The notes beneath the pieces were generated by a model, which worked only from the letters and a program-made list of their open reading frames with translations, was not told the origin of the DNA and ran no database searches. Below, in pieces: positions 7,409 to 16,308 of a DNA stretch of 64,000 bases. The first letter of the stretch is position 1; the number at the start of each line of letters is the position of its first letter. The position numbers were made by a program, and so were the translations under genes. Source of the DNA: Bacillota bacterium (GTDB taxonomy: Bacteria; Bacillota; Clostridia; Tissierellales; Gottschalkiaceae); contig JAEZUY010000007.1 in NCBI GenBank assembly GCA_023420895.1, positions 1 through 64,000 on the forward strand. Reading direction: 5' to 3'.

Positions 7409-8656
7409 ATGGCAGATAAGACAGATGATAAAACACTGAAATGTTCTTTTTGCGGAAAGACTCAATCTCAAGTTAAAAGACTTGTTGCAGGGCCTGATGT
7501 ATATATCTGTGACGAATGCATAGGATTATGCCAGGAGATAATTCAAGAAGAGCTTGAAGAATACAGCGATATTGAATTTGATAAGCTTCCTATTCCGACT
7601 GAGATAAAAGATGTGTTAGACGATTATGTAATTCAGCAGGATAAAGCTAAGAAAGCTTTAGCAGTTGCTGTTTACAATCACTATAAAAGAATAAATAAAA
7701 AGGCTTCAGATCCCGATGTTGAGCTTCAGAAGAGCAATATAATAATGATAGGACCTACTGGTTCAGGAAAGACTCTTCTTGCTCAGACATTAGCAAGAAT
7801 TCTGAATGTGCCTTTCGCAATAGCTGATGCTACATCGCTTACAGAAGCAGGATACGTTGGAGAAGATGTTGAAAACATACTTCTTAAACTTATTCAGAGC
7901 GCAAATTACGATATAGAAAAAGCGGAAACTGGAATAATCTATATAGATGAGATAGACAAGATAGCCAGAAAATCTGAGAATCCTTCTATAACTCGTGATG
8001 TCAGCGGTGAAGGCGTTCAGCAGGCACTTCTTAAGATTCTGGAAGGAACAGTTGCTGCGGTTCCGCCTCAAGGAGGAAGAAAACATCCTCATCAGGATTT
8101 CCTTCAGATAGACACTACGAATATACTTTTCATAGTGGGAGGAGCTTTTGACGGAGTTGCTGACATAGTTCAGAACAGAATCGGAAAGAAAGCTATGGGA
8201 TTCGGAGCGGACATAGAATCTCAGAAAGACAGAGACGAGCAGAAAATCTATGAGGAATTAAGACCGGAAGATCTTCTGAAATTCGGACTGATACCTGAAT
8301 TTATAGGAAGACTTCCTGTTATGGTTACATTAGGTAACCTTGACAGAGAAGCTTTAGTTAAGATTTTAACTGAACCTAAAAATGCTTTAGTTAAACAGTA
8401 TGCGGAACTTTTCGCAATAGACGGAGTAGAGCTTGAGTTCGAAGAAGAGGCTCTTGAAAAAATTGCCGAAAAGGCAATAGAGAGAAAGACAGGCGCCAGA
8501 GGTCTAAGAGGAATACTCGAAGAGCTTATGCTAGATATAATGTATGAAATACCTTCAAGAAACGATATTGAAAAATGCATTATAACGGCAGAAACTGTAG
8601 AGGAAGGCAAAGATCCTGAACTTGTGCTTAAAGCTCCGGAAAATGATTTAGAATAA
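7409..8656 (+). CDS. clpX: ClpX, unfoldase ATPase of the ClpXP protease
   Basis: A 415-residue AAA+ protein. The N-terminal zinc-binding domain has CSFCGK and CDECIGLC; Walker A is GPTGSGKT, Walker B IIYIDEIDK, and the sensor and arginine-finger regions are present. The C-terminal small domain includes KTGARGLRGILEE. It unfolds tagged substrates for ClpP. The gene starts 18 bases after clpP and ends at a terminator. Confidence 0.98.
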   Translation: MADKTDDKTLKCSFCGKTQSQVKRLVAGPDVYICDECIGLCQEIIQEELEEYSDIEFDKLPIPTEIKDVLDDYVIQQDKAKKALAVAVYNHYKRINKKASDPDVELQKSNIIMIGPTGSGKTLLAQTLARILNVPFAIADATSLTEAGYVGEDVENILLKLIQSANYDIEKAETGIIYIDEIDKIARKSENPSITRDVSGEGVQQALLKILEGTVAAVPPQGGRKHPHQDFLQIDTTNILFIVGGAFDGVADIVQNRIGKKAMGFGADIESQKDRDEQKIYEELRPEDLLKFGLIPEFIGRLPVMVTLGNLDREALVKILTEPKNALVKQYAELFAIDGVELEFEEEALEKIAEKAIERKTGARGLRGILEELMLDIMYEIPSRNDIEKCIITAETVEEGKDPELVLKAPENDLE

Positions 8657-8670
8657 AATATTTCAGATAT

Positions 8671-8703
8671 AAAAAAAGTCTACATTTATGTAGACTTTTT
8701 CTT
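8671..8703 (+). terminator. Terminator after clpX
   Basis: AAAAAGTCTACA, TTTA loop, TGTAGACTTTTT closes the tig-clpP-clpX unit. Confidence 0.86.
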
Positions 8704-8714
8704 TTGTCTTCGAT

Positions 8715-8744
8715 TTCACAATGAAACGCTATATATGATATAAT
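8715..8744 (+). promoter_or_regulatory. Possible promoter of the LacI regulator and lon operon
   Basis: TATAAT at 8739-8744 with TTCACA at 8715-8720, spacer 18. The downstream leader is about 55 bases. The -35 match is moderate. Confidence 0.55.
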
Positions 8745-8802
8745 TATAAGCAATATTGCATTTAACTTAAGGCGAACGAAAGGATAGGAGGATAAGAGAA
8801 CT

Positions 8803-9852
8803 ATGGCGACGATAAGAGATGTGGCGAACGCCACTGGAACTTCTATTACAACAGTATCAAGAGTTATAAATAACAGCGGATACGTAAGCCAGGCAACCAG
8901 AGAGAAAGTGAAAAAAGCCATAAAAGAGCTTAACTACACTCCGAATGCGCTGGCAAGAGGACTGGTTACAGATATAACGAGATCTATAGGTCTTATAGTC
9001 CCTGATATAACGAGTCCTTACTTTTCTGAAATTGCAAAATCTATAGAGAAAGTAGCAAGCCACTATAACTACAATATATTTCTATGCAATACGAATTGGG
9101 ATGTTGAAAGAGAAAAGATGTATTTGAATGAATTTTCTCAAAAGAGAGTTGACGGAGTTATCTATGCCATATTCAGAAAGAATGAAGAAGTATCCGATAT
9201 TCTGAATAAGCTCGACATACCTACGGTACTGCTCGAGAAGAAGCCTGAAAATGGGAAGTATATAAAAAGTGTAGATATAGACAATGTTCAGGCCGGAAAA
9301 CTTGCGACAGATTTCCTAATAGAAAAGGGTAATAGAAAAATAGCATTTGTCGGCGGTGAAAGCCAGATAAATGTTTCTAAAGACAGAGAGAGAGGATATA
9401 TTTCCTCACTCAAAGAACACGGAATAGATTTAGATAAAGACAGAATAGTTTACAGCGGCTTTAATATAAGAGGCGGCTATGAAGCTATGCAGAAATTATC
9501 TAAAAGAGATATTGAAATAGATTCGATATTTTTAGCTACAGATTTAATGGCGATAGGAGCTTTGAATTTCCTGACACAGAATGGAGTTAAAGTTCCGGAA
9601 GATGTTTCAGTTGTCGGGTTTGACAATATAGAACTTTCAGCTATAATGCAGCCGACACTTACTACTGTAGATCTTCCTATAAAAGATATTGCAGAACTTG
9701 CCATGAAAAAGATTATGAAGATGATTTACAAAACTGATGAAAAGATAGACAAAGAAAATATCGAACTTAAAATAATAGAGAGAAAGACTACAGAGATGCC
9801 GGGAGCATCGAATGGAATAAATCTCTACAGATTTTTTAAAGAGCAGCAATAA
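8803..9852 (+). CDS. LacI/GalR-family transcriptional regulator
   Basis: A 349-residue regulator. The N-terminal helix-turn-helix is TIRDVANATGTSITTVSRVI, with the hinge helix NALARGL near residue 48. The rest is a periplasmic-binding-protein-like sensor domain with the family pattern DGVIYAIF, GNRKIAFVGG and VPEDVSVVGFDN. Start is ATG behind AGGAGGAT. It lies 12 bases upstream of lon with no terminator between, so it may control its own operon with lon, or carbon-responsive genes elsewhere. CcpA-like identity is possible, but I cannot separate it from other LacI members by eye. Confidence 0.88.
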   Translation: MATIRDVANATGTSITTVSRVINNSGYVSQATREKVKKAIKELNYTPNALARGLVTDITRSIGLIVPDITSPYFSEIAKSIEKVASHYNYNIFLCNTNWDVEREKMYLNEFSQKRVDGVIYAIFRKNEEVSDILNKLDIPTVLLEKKPENGKYIKSVDIDNVQAGKLATDFLIEKGNRKIAFVGGESQINVSKDRERGYISSLKEHGIDLDKDRIVYSGFNIRGGYEAMQKLSKRDIEIDSIFLATDLMAIGALNFLTQNGVKVPEDVSVVGFDNIELSAIMQPTLTTVDLPIKDIAELAMKKIMKMIYKTDEKIDKENIELKIIERKTTEMPGASNGINLYRFFKEQQ

Positions 9853-9864
9853 GGAGGAGTATAT

Positions 9865-12297
9865 ATGATAAGATTGCCAATGATTCCACTTAGAGGACTG
9901 TCAGTTCTGCCTCACACAGTTCAGCATTTTGATATAGGAAGAGAGAAATCTATAGCGGCTCTTGAAGCGGCTATGGAAGATGATTCTGTAATTTTCTTAA
10001 GTTCTCAGAAAGATGCTGAGGTTGAGGATCCAACAACTGGAGACTATTACGATATAGGTGTAATCTGCAAAGTTAAGCAGATGCTCAATCTTCCAGGCGA
10101 CGCTATAAGACTTCTTGTAAGCGGAGTGAGCAGAGGAAGAATAGAATCAGTTGAGTTTGAAGAGCCTTTTATTCAGGTAATAGTAGAAGATTTAAGCGCA
10201 TATGAAGAAATAGAGGAAGATATAGAAGTAGAAGCGCTTAAAAGAGTTCTTATGGAATCTTTTGAAGAACTTGTTACTATTGGGGGAAAGATTTCTCCTG
10301 AATCGATAGCAAGTTTGGAGCAGATAGAGGATGCATCACAGTTTGCAGATATTGTGGCATCGTATCTTCCGATAAATGTAAAGACGAAACAGAGAGTTAT
10401 AGAGATAATAAATCCTAAAGTCAGACTTGAAGAATTAAGAGTAATAGTCGAAAAAGAAATACAGATTATGAAAATCGAGGAAAAAATAAACAGAAGAGTT
10501 AAAAAGCAGATTAATAAGACTCAGAAAGACTATTATTTAAGAGAACAGATGAGAGCAATTCAGAAAGAACTTGGAGACGGAGAAGTCGAAGAGACTGAAG
10601 AAATGAGAAACTATATGAAAAAAGCTGAAAAGCTCGATCTTGATGAAGAAGCGAAGGAAAAAGTTCATGATGAAATTCAGAGACTCGGAAAAGTAGGCTC
10701 GTCTTCTGCAGAGGCGGGAGTCATAAGAAATTATCTGGACTGCATTCTGGATCTGCCTTGGAATAAGGAAACAGAAGATAAAATAGATATAAAAAGATCA
10801 AGAGAGATACTCGACGAGGATCATTATGGACTTAAGGATGTAAAAGAGAGAATTCTTGAGTATCTTGCAGTAAGAAAGCTTTCGGACAATCTGAAAGCGC
10901 CGATACTATGTCTTGTAGGACCGCCGGGAGTAGGAAAGACTTCCATTGCTAAATCGGTGGCAAGAGCAGTTAATAGAAAGTTCACAAGAATGAGTCTTGG
11001 AGGAGTCAGAGACGAAGCTGAAATAAGAGGACACAGAAGAACTTATATAGGAGCTATACCTGGAAGAATAATATCTTCACTTAGAAAAGTGGGAACTAAG
11101 AATCCTGTTTTTTTACTTGATGAGATAGATAAGCTGAGCGGAGACTTCAGAGGAGATCCTGCATCGGCGCTTCTGGAAGTGCTGGATCCTGAACAGAATT
11201 CTACTTTCACAGACCATTATCTTGAACTTCCTTTTGACCTCTCAGAGGTTATGTTCATTACGACGGCAAATACGCTTAATACGATACCGGGACCTCTTCT
11301 TGACAGAATGGAAGTTATAAGAATTTCAGGATATACGAGAGAAGAGAAATTCAATATAGCTAAAGAGTATCTAATACCTAAACAGGTAAAAGAGCACGGA
11401 CTTACAGATGAACTTTTCTCAATGTCAGATAATGCTCTTTATGAAGTGATAGACAGCTATACGAGAGAAGCCGGAGTCAGAAATCTGGAAAGAGAAATAG
11501 CGAATCTTTGCAGAAAAGCGGGAAGAAAGATAGTTGAAGGAGAAGCTGATTCTGTAAAAATAACAGTCAACAATGTAGACAACTATCTTGGCCAGAAGAA
11601 ATTCAGATTCGATCTTGTTGCAGAACAGAGTCAGGTGGGACTTGTAAGAGGCCTTGCATGGACTTCTGTAGGGGGAGACACTCTTTCTATAGAAGCGAAT
11701 ATAATGCCGGGAACAGGAAAAGTTCAGCTTACAGGAAAACTTGGAGATGTAATGAAAGAATCGGCTATGACCGGTATTTCATATATAAGATCGATTTCAA
11801 AGGAACTGAATATAGATAAGAAATTCTATAAAGATAACGACATACACATCCACGTTCCAGAAGGAGCAACACCGAAAGACGGTCCTTCAGCAGGAACAGC
11901 GATGACTACTGCAGTTATCTCAGCGCTTACAGACAGAAGAATAGATAAAAATGTGGCTATGACAGGAGAAATAACTCTTAGAGGAACAGTTCTTCCTGTA
12001 GGAGGAATAAAAGAGAAAGTGCTTGCAGCACACAGAGCCGGAATAAAGAAAATTCTTCTTCCTATAGACAATAAGAGAGATATAGACGAAGTTCCGGAAA
12101 AAGTGAAGAAAGATATTGAATTCGTTTTCGTTAAAAGCATGGATGAAGTTCTTAAAGAAGTATTCGTTCCTGAAGACAGTTTTGAAAACGATCCGGACAA
12201 TATGTGCGAAGTAATAAAAGAGCAATATTCAGAAGCTAAGAAAGATTATAAAAAAGCTAAGAAAAAGTACAAGGAATGCAAGAATGATGAAGATTAA
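9865..12297 (+). CDS. lon: ATP-dependent Lon protease
   Basis: An 810-residue LonA-type enzyme: N-terminal substrate domain (about 1-200), coiled linker, AAA+ module with GPPGVGKTS and VFLLDEIDK, and a C-terminal serine peptidase domain with DGPSAGTAMTTA (catalytic Ser) and the lysine-bearing GGIKEKVLAAHRAGIKK. It degrades damaged and regulatory proteins in the cytoplasm. The last 35 or so residues form an unusual lysine- and tyrosine-rich tail (KKDYKKAKKKYKE). The 3' end overlaps ysxC by 14 bases, the common lon-ysxC coupling. Confidence 0.97.
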   Translation: MIRLPMIPLRGLSVLPHTVQHFDIGREKSIAALEAAMEDDSVIFLSSQKDAEVEDPTTGDYYDIGVICKVKQMLNLPGDAIRLLVSGVSRGRIESVEFEEPFIQVIVEDLSAYEEIEEDIEVEALKRVLMESFEELVTIGGKISPESIASLEQIEDASQFADIVASYLPINVKTKQRVIEIINPKVRLEELRVIVEKEIQIMKIEEKINRRVKKQINKTQKDYYLREQMRAIQKELGDGEVEETEEMRNYMKKAEKLDLDEEAKEKVHDEIQRLGKVGSSSAEAGVIRNYLDCILDLPWNKETEDKIDIKRSREILDEDHYGLKDVKERILEYLAVRKLSDNLKAPILCLVGPPGVGKTSIAKSVARAVNRKFTRMSLGGVRDEAEIRGHRRTYIGAIPGRIISSLRKVGTKNPVFLLDEIDKLSGDFRGDPASALLEVLDPEQNSTFTDHYLELPFDLSEVMFITTANTLNTIPGPLLDRMEVIRISGYTREEKFNIAKEYLIPKQVKEHGLTDELFSMSDNALYEVIDSYTREAGVRNLEREIANLCRKAGRKIVEGEADSVKITVNNVDNYLGQKKFRFDLVAEQSQVGLVRGLAWTSVGGDTLSIEANIMPGTGKVQLTGKLGDVMKESAMTGISYIRSISKELNIDKKFYKDNDIHIHVPEGATPKDGPSAGTAMTTAVISALTDRRIDKNVAMTGEITLRGTVLPVGGIKEKVLAAHRAGIKKILLPIDNKRDIDEVPEKVKKDIEFVFVKSMDEVLKEVFVPEDSFENDPDNMCEVIKEQYSEAKKDYKKAKKKYKECKNDED

Positions 12298-12907
12298 CAG
12301 TGCAGAACTTTTAATAACAGCAGGAAGAAAATCTCAGTACCCTGAAGAAGGAGTGCTTGAGATTGCTTTTGCAGGAAGATCGAATGTGGGAAAATCTTCT
12401 CTGATAAACACTCTAGTTAATAGAAAAAACTTGGCGAGAACGAGCGGACAGCCAGGAAAGACACAGACAGTGAACTTCTATCAGGTAAATGATGATATGA
12501 GACTTATAGACCTTCCGGGATACGGATATGCAAGAACTTCTAAAAGCAGAAGAGAGAAATGGGCTGAGATGATAGAAGAATATTTCAGAACAAGAAAAAG
12601 TCTTATAGAGGTCATTCTTCTTGTCGATATAAGACATGAACCTGGCGAACACGACAAAATGATGTATGACTGGATTAAACAGTGCGGATTTAACGGAATC
12701 GTCATAGCTACGAAAGCCGATAAAATTTCGAAAGGTCAGTATCAGAAGCATATAAAAATAATCGCTGATAAACTTGGAATTGAAGACAGAAGTTTTATAA
12801 TTCCGTTTTCAGCAAGCAAAAAGATAAACAGAGATAAAGTCTGGGAAGTTCTTTCAGACTTATTCGAAATAAACAGAGAATACAGAGAACAGATGAACAG
12901 AGATTGA
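12284..12907 (+). CDS. ysxC: Ribosome biogenesis GTPase YsxC/EngB
   Basis: A 207-residue TRAFAC GTPase with G1 GRSNVGKSS, G3 in DLPGYG, G4 TKADK and G5 near FSASK. It acts in large-subunit assembly. Two adjacent ATG codons begin the frame inside the lon tail; AAGGAATG lies just upstream. Last gene of the LacI-lon-ysxC unit. Confidence 0.96.
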   Translation: MMKINSAELLITAGRKSQYPEEGVLEIAFAGRSNVGKSSLINTLVNRKNLARTSGQPGKTQTVNFYQVNDDMRLIDLPGYGYARTSKSRREKWAEMIEEYFRTRKSLIEVILLVDIRHEPGEHDKMMYDWIKQCGFNGIVIATKADKISKGQYQKHIKIIADKLGIEDRSFIIPFSASKKINRDKVWEVLSDLFEINREYREQMNRD

Positions 12908-12916
12908 TGAAACCAT

Positions 12917-12955
12917 AAAAAAAGCCGGACAGAAAATTCTGTCCGGTATTTTTTA
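12917..12955. terminator. Bidirectional terminator between ysxC and rubredoxin
   Basis: CCGGACAGAA and TTCTGTCCGG with A-run before and T-run after, serving both convergent genes. Confidence 0.86.
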
Positions 12956-12984
12956 TTAAACCGCTAAACGGTGATATTTTCTAA

Positions 12985-13143
12985 TTATTGCTTTTCGAAG
13001 TTTGATTTGTCAGCTCCGCAAATAGGGCAAACCCAATCATCTGGAAGATCTTCGAACGCAGTTCCTGGTTCTACTCCATTATCTGGGTCTCCTGCTGCAG
13101 GGTCATAAACATATCCACATGGTAAGCATACATATTTATCCAT
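12985..13143 (-). CDS. Rubredoxin
   Basis: A 52-residue protein. Two knuckles bind one iron: CLPCGYVYD near the N terminus and CPICGADKSNFE near the C terminus, with the family's DPAAGDPDNG turn and WVCP. This small electron carrier serves oxygen and peroxide detoxification or other redox enzymes in anaerobes. Start is ATG behind TAGGAGG. It is a single-gene unit converging on ysxC. Confidence 0.97.
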   Translation of the reverse strand: MDKYVCLPCGYVYDPAAGDPDNGVEPGTAFEDLPDDWVCPICGADKSNFEKQ

Positions 13144-13396
13144 TATATATTCCTCCTAAATTAAGTTTATAAGTTTTACTAAGCCTATTTTATAATATAC
13201 CCTGAAAAAAAATATAAAATCAGAAAAATTAATTCAAATTATAAAAAAGTAGCATATTTTTTTCAACAAATTTAATTTTTCTAAAAGAGTTCAATAAAGA
13301 ATAATTAAAGAGATTAAAAGTATTAAAAGTTTTTAATTTGGGTATTATATAAAATAGAATGAAGAATTTCTATGAAAAATTTAGGGTGTGATTGAT

Positions 13397-13831
13397 TTGA
13401 GTGGAAAAAAACTGAGTATAGAGATTAGCAGTAATCTTGATGACGTTAAAAAGAAAATTAATCTAGTCCTCGAAAAGCTTGGAAGAACTATTAAAGATGA
13501 CGATATAATTTTTGAAATAAGGACTATTCTTACGGAACTTGTAATAAATGGAGCAGTTCATGGGAATCTGCTTGACGAAAATAAAAAAGTTTATTTGGAT
13601 ATAATAATGGAAGATGAATATATGACTATATGTGTAAGGGATGAAGGCATAGGATTTGAATACTGCCTGGATTCCTACAATGTATTCGATATGAAATCGA
13701 GCGGCAGAGGACTTCTTATGGTTTCGGGCCTCAGTGATGAGCTGAGTATAGAAAACAATGAAGTGCATGTCAGAAAAAAACTTAAGAAAGATGAGTATTT
13801 CGATGAACATAATATTAGTCAGACATGTTGA
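13397..13831 (+). CDS. RsbW/SpoIIAB-like histidine-kinase-type ATPase (anti-sigma factor candidate)
   Basis: About 144 residues of a stand-alone HATPase domain. The N box is ELVINGAVHGN, G1 is DEGIGF and G2 is GRGLLMVSGLSD, as in serine kinases that inhibit sigma factors. No histidine phosphotransfer or membrane segment is present. I prefer TTG at 13397, eight bases behind AGGGTG; GTG at 13388 is the alternative. TTGGGTAT, which resembles a general-stress (SigB-type) -10 element, lies about 55 bases upstream. No sigma factor or antagonist gene is adjacent. It overlaps the phosphatase downstream by 29 bases. Confidence 0.78.
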   Translation: MSGKKLSIEISSNLDDVKKKINLVLEKLGRTIKDDDIIFEIRTILTELVINGAVHGNLLDENKKVYLDIIMEDEYMTICVRDEGIGFEYCLDSYNVFDMKSSGRGLLMVSGLSDELSIENNEVHVRKKLKKDEYFDEHNISQTC

Positions 13832-14393
13832 GACAGAAGCAAACGAGAATAGAAGATTCAGCGGATGGACAGATTATCCTGTTACTAAAAACGGATCTGT
13901 TCAGAGAATAAAACTCGGAAAAGAGATAAAGAGACATTATAATATAGAGAAGATTTATTCGAGTCCTCTTCCAAGAACCAAATACACAGCTGTTCATTTG
14001 AAGAGACTGCTGGATGCGGATCTCGAATTTTCTGAGGCATTGAAGGAAATGAATTTTGGAACATTTGAAGGGAAAACAAGCAATTATATTGCAGAAAATC
14101 ATCCCGAGATATGGAAAGAGTGGAATGAGGATTTTGTAAATTTCAGGGTTCCTGAAGGAGAATCCATGTCGGATGTAAGAGACAGAATAGTTCCTTTTAT
14201 AGAAGAATTAATAGAAAAAGATGAAGACTGCTTAATCGTCAGCCACGGTGCGGCTATACAGACTTTAGTTACATATCTTCTTAATTTTGATCTTAAAGAT
14301 ATGTGGAGATTTCAGATAAAGAACGGATCATATACAGAAATAGAGTATAATGACGGATTCGGTTTTCTGAAGAAAATAGTGCCTGTGGATTAG
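13803..14393 (+). CDS. Histidine phosphatase family protein (phosphoglycerate-mutase-like; CobC candidate)
   Basis: A 196-residue cytoplasmic phosphatase. The catalytic LVRHVETEAN motif begins at residue 5, followed by RFSGWTDYPVT, SSPLPRTKYTA, EMNFGTFEGK and the second histidine in VSHGAAIQTL. ATG at 13803 gives the classical N terminus; upstream in-frame codons lie within the preceding gene. The family includes alpha-ribazole-phosphate phosphatase (CobC). A cobalamin cluster lacking its own cobC begins 1 kb downstream, so that role is possible, but the motifs do not discriminate. Confidence 0.85.
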   Translation: MNIILVRHVETEANENRRFSGWTDYPVTKNGSVQRIKLGKEIKRHYNIEKIYSSPLPRTKYTAVHLKRLLDADLEFSEALKEMNFGTFEGKTSNYIAENHPEIWKEWNEDFVNFRVPEGESMSDVRDRIVPFIEELIEKDEDCLIVSHGAAIQTLVTYLLNFDLKDMWRFQIKNGSYTEIEYNDGFGFLKKIVPVD

Positions 14394-14412
14394 ATACAGA
14401 GAGGTGTTTTTT

Positions 14413-15366
14413 ATGAAGATAGGAGTACTTGACTACCATGCTCTTGGAGATGACGTAGATATAGATATTCTCTCAGACTTTGGAGAACTTGAAGTCTATA
14501 AAAATCTCAGCAGAGCGGAGATTCTTGAAAAATGTGAAGACAAAGACATAGTCGTTATAAATAAAGTTAAGATAGATAAGGAGTTTATAGACAGAGCAAA
14601 GAGACTGAAAATGGTTGCAGTTGCGGCTACAGGGTACAATGTGGTAGATGTTGAATATGCAGCTGAAAAAGGAATAAAAGTCTATAATGTGTCGGGATAT
14701 TCAACCGATGCTGTAGTTCAGCACACATTTGCAATGACGCTTTCAATGCTCTGCCATTTAAGTGAGCTTAACAGATATGTAAAATCGGGAGAATACAGCA
14801 AATCGACAAATATGACGAGACTTGATCTCTATATAGGACTTTTATCCAATATGAAATGGGGAATAATAGGTCTCGGAGATATAGGAAAGGGAGTAGCAAA
14901 AGCGGCAGAAGCTTTCGGCGCTGAAGTCGTTTATAATTCGCCTCAGAAAGAGGATGTGGATTATAAAAGACTTGAGCTGGATGAGCTTTTAAAAGAATCC
15001 GATATAGTTTCTATACACTGTCCGCTTACTCCGGAAACGAGAAACTTAATAAAATACAGAGAGCTCGAGCTCATGAAGCCGAATGCTATTCTTGTAAATG
15101 TAGCCAGAGGCGGAATAATAGATGAAGATGATTTATACAGAGCATTGAAAGAAGAACTGATTTTCGGTGCATGTCTTGACGTATTCAGTAAAGAGCCGAT
15201 AGATAAGGAAAATAAGCTTTTAACTTTAGGAGACGATAAAATACTTATGACTCCGCATACAGCATGGGCAAGTGCAGATGCCAGAAATCTTCTGATGGAA
15301 GGCGTTTATGAAAATATAAAATCATTTTTAGAAAATGGCGATAGAAAGCCTGTAAATGATATATAA
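14413..15366 (+). CDS. D-isomer-specific 2-hydroxyacid dehydrogenase
   Basis: A 317-residue NAD-dependent oxidoreductase. The Rossmann motif GIIGLGDIGKGVA is near residue 155, with the substrate-binding and catalytic residues in VARGGIIDE (Arg), the glutamate in SKEPID and the histidine in TPHTAWAS. Family members reduce 2-oxoacids such as glyoxylate, hydroxypyruvate or phenylpyruvate. ATG at 14413 follows AGAGGTG. It follows the histidine phosphatase by 19 bases and ends at a terminator. Confidence 0.9.
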   Translation: MKIGVLDYHALGDDVDIDILSDFGELEVYKNLSRAEILEKCEDKDIVVINKVKIDKEFIDRAKRLKMVAVAATGYNVVDVEYAAEKGIKVYNVSGYSTDAVVQHTFAMTLSMLCHLSELNRYVKSGEYSKSTNMTRLDLYIGLLSNMKWGIIGLGDIGKGVAKAAEAFGAEVVYNSPQKEDVDYKRLELDELLKESDIVSIHCPLTPETRNLIKYRELELMKPNAILVNVARGGIIDEDDLYRALKEELIFGACLDVFSKEPIDKENKLLTLGDDKILMTPHTAWASADARNLLMEGVYENIKSFLENGDRKPVNDI

Positions 15367-15371
15367 TATAG

Positions 15372-15405
15372 AAAAAGGAGAGCACATACAGATGTGCTCT
15401 TTTTT
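15372..15405 (+). terminator. Terminator before the cobalamin cluster
   Basis: AGAGCACAT, ACAG loop, ATGTGCTCT then T-run. Confidence 0.84.
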
Positions 15406-15458
15406 CGAGTTTTTTAGCAAATTCAGTATTACATAAGAAAAAGTACGGAGGTGAAAAT

Positions 15459-16307
15459 ATGAGTTCTGCAAAAAATATAATGATTCAGGGAACGAGCTCC
15501 AGTGCGGGAAAGAGTCTTTTCACAGCGGGGCTGTGCAGAATATTTATGAAAAGAGGGTTTAAAGCGGCGCCTTTTAAGTCTCAGAATATGACCAGAAATG
15601 CATTCATAATAGACGGAGGAAAGAAGATAGCGGGTTCTCAGCTTGTTCAGGCGGAAGCTGCAGGAATAGAGCCGGAAACAGATATGAATCCGATTCTTCT
15701 CATGCCGAATTCAGAGACTGGAAGCATGCTAGTAATAGACGGCGAAGACAGAGAAGACCTTCAGGCTAAAAAATATCATGATGTTAAAAAGTCACTGATT
15801 CCTTATGTGGAAAACGCATATAGAAGGCTTGAAAAGGACAGAGATATAATAGTCATGGAAGGCGCAGGAAGTCCAGCCGAAATAAACTTGAGAAAAGATG
15901 ATTTTGTGAATATGGGACTTGCACATATGACGGATGCTCCAGTTATTCTAATAGCAGATATTGAAAGAGGCGGAGTATTTGCATCAATTTACGGAACGGT
16001 GAAAATTCTTGATGAAGAGGACAGCAGAAGAATAAAGGGATTTATAATTAATAAGTTCAGAGGAGACGTGACTATACTCGAGCCTGGGATAGATGAACTT
16101 GAAGAGAGACTTAAAATTCCGTGTCTTGGAGTTCTTCCTTATGAAAAGTTCAATATAGAAGAAGAAGACAGTCTCTTTGACGGAAAAAGAGGAGAGAGAA
16201 TTGAAGAGATAGAGCACAGAGAGGCTGAGTATGACAGACTTGCTGAATTTATAGAAGAACACACAGATATTGATAAACTTATGGAGATAGCGGGAGTGAA
16301 AGAATAA
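15459..16307 (+). CDS. cobQ: Cobyric acid synthase (CbiP/CobQ) lacking the glutamine amidotransferase domain
   Basis: The N-terminal ATP-dependent synthetase domain is intact: GTSSSAGKSLF P-loop, APFKSQNMTRNA, VMEGAGSPAEINLR and DIERGGVFAS are all classical. The protein is only 282 residues, whereas CobQ is normally about 490. After LPYEKF and EEEDSLFD the sequence passes directly into EYDRLAEFIEEHTDIDKL, which resembles the extreme C terminus of full-length CobQ. The class I glutaminase domain with its catalytic cysteine, normally between these parts, is absent while the frame is kept. The enzyme normally amidates four side chains of adenosylcobyrinate diamide; here it would need free ammonia, a separate glutaminase, or it may be inactive. 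One base separates it from cbiB. Confidence 0.88.
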   Translation: MSSAKNIMIQGTSSSAGKSLFTAGLCRIFMKRGFKAAPFKSQNMTRNAFIIDGGKKIAGSQLVQAEAAGIEPETDMNPILLMPNSETGSMLVIDGEDREDLQAKKYHDVKKSLIPYVENAYRRLEKDRDIIVMEGAGSPAEINLRKDDFVNMGLAHMTDAPVILIADIERGGVFASIYGTVKILDEEDSRRIKGFIINKFRGDVTILEPGIDELEERLKIPCLGVLPYEKFNIEEEDSLFDGKRGERIEEIEHREAEYDRLAEFIEEHTDIDKLMEIAGVKE

Positions 16308-16308
16308 T

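Noticed and set aside
13758..13802. Upstream extension of the histidine phosphatase from 13758
   Set aside because: The added residues lie within the preceding gene and before the family's usual N terminus; ATG at 13803 fits better.
15366..15459. Possible cobalamin riboswitch before cobQ
   Set aside because: The gap is under 100 bases, holds a terminator, and lacks the B12-box sequence GCCACTG or a variant.
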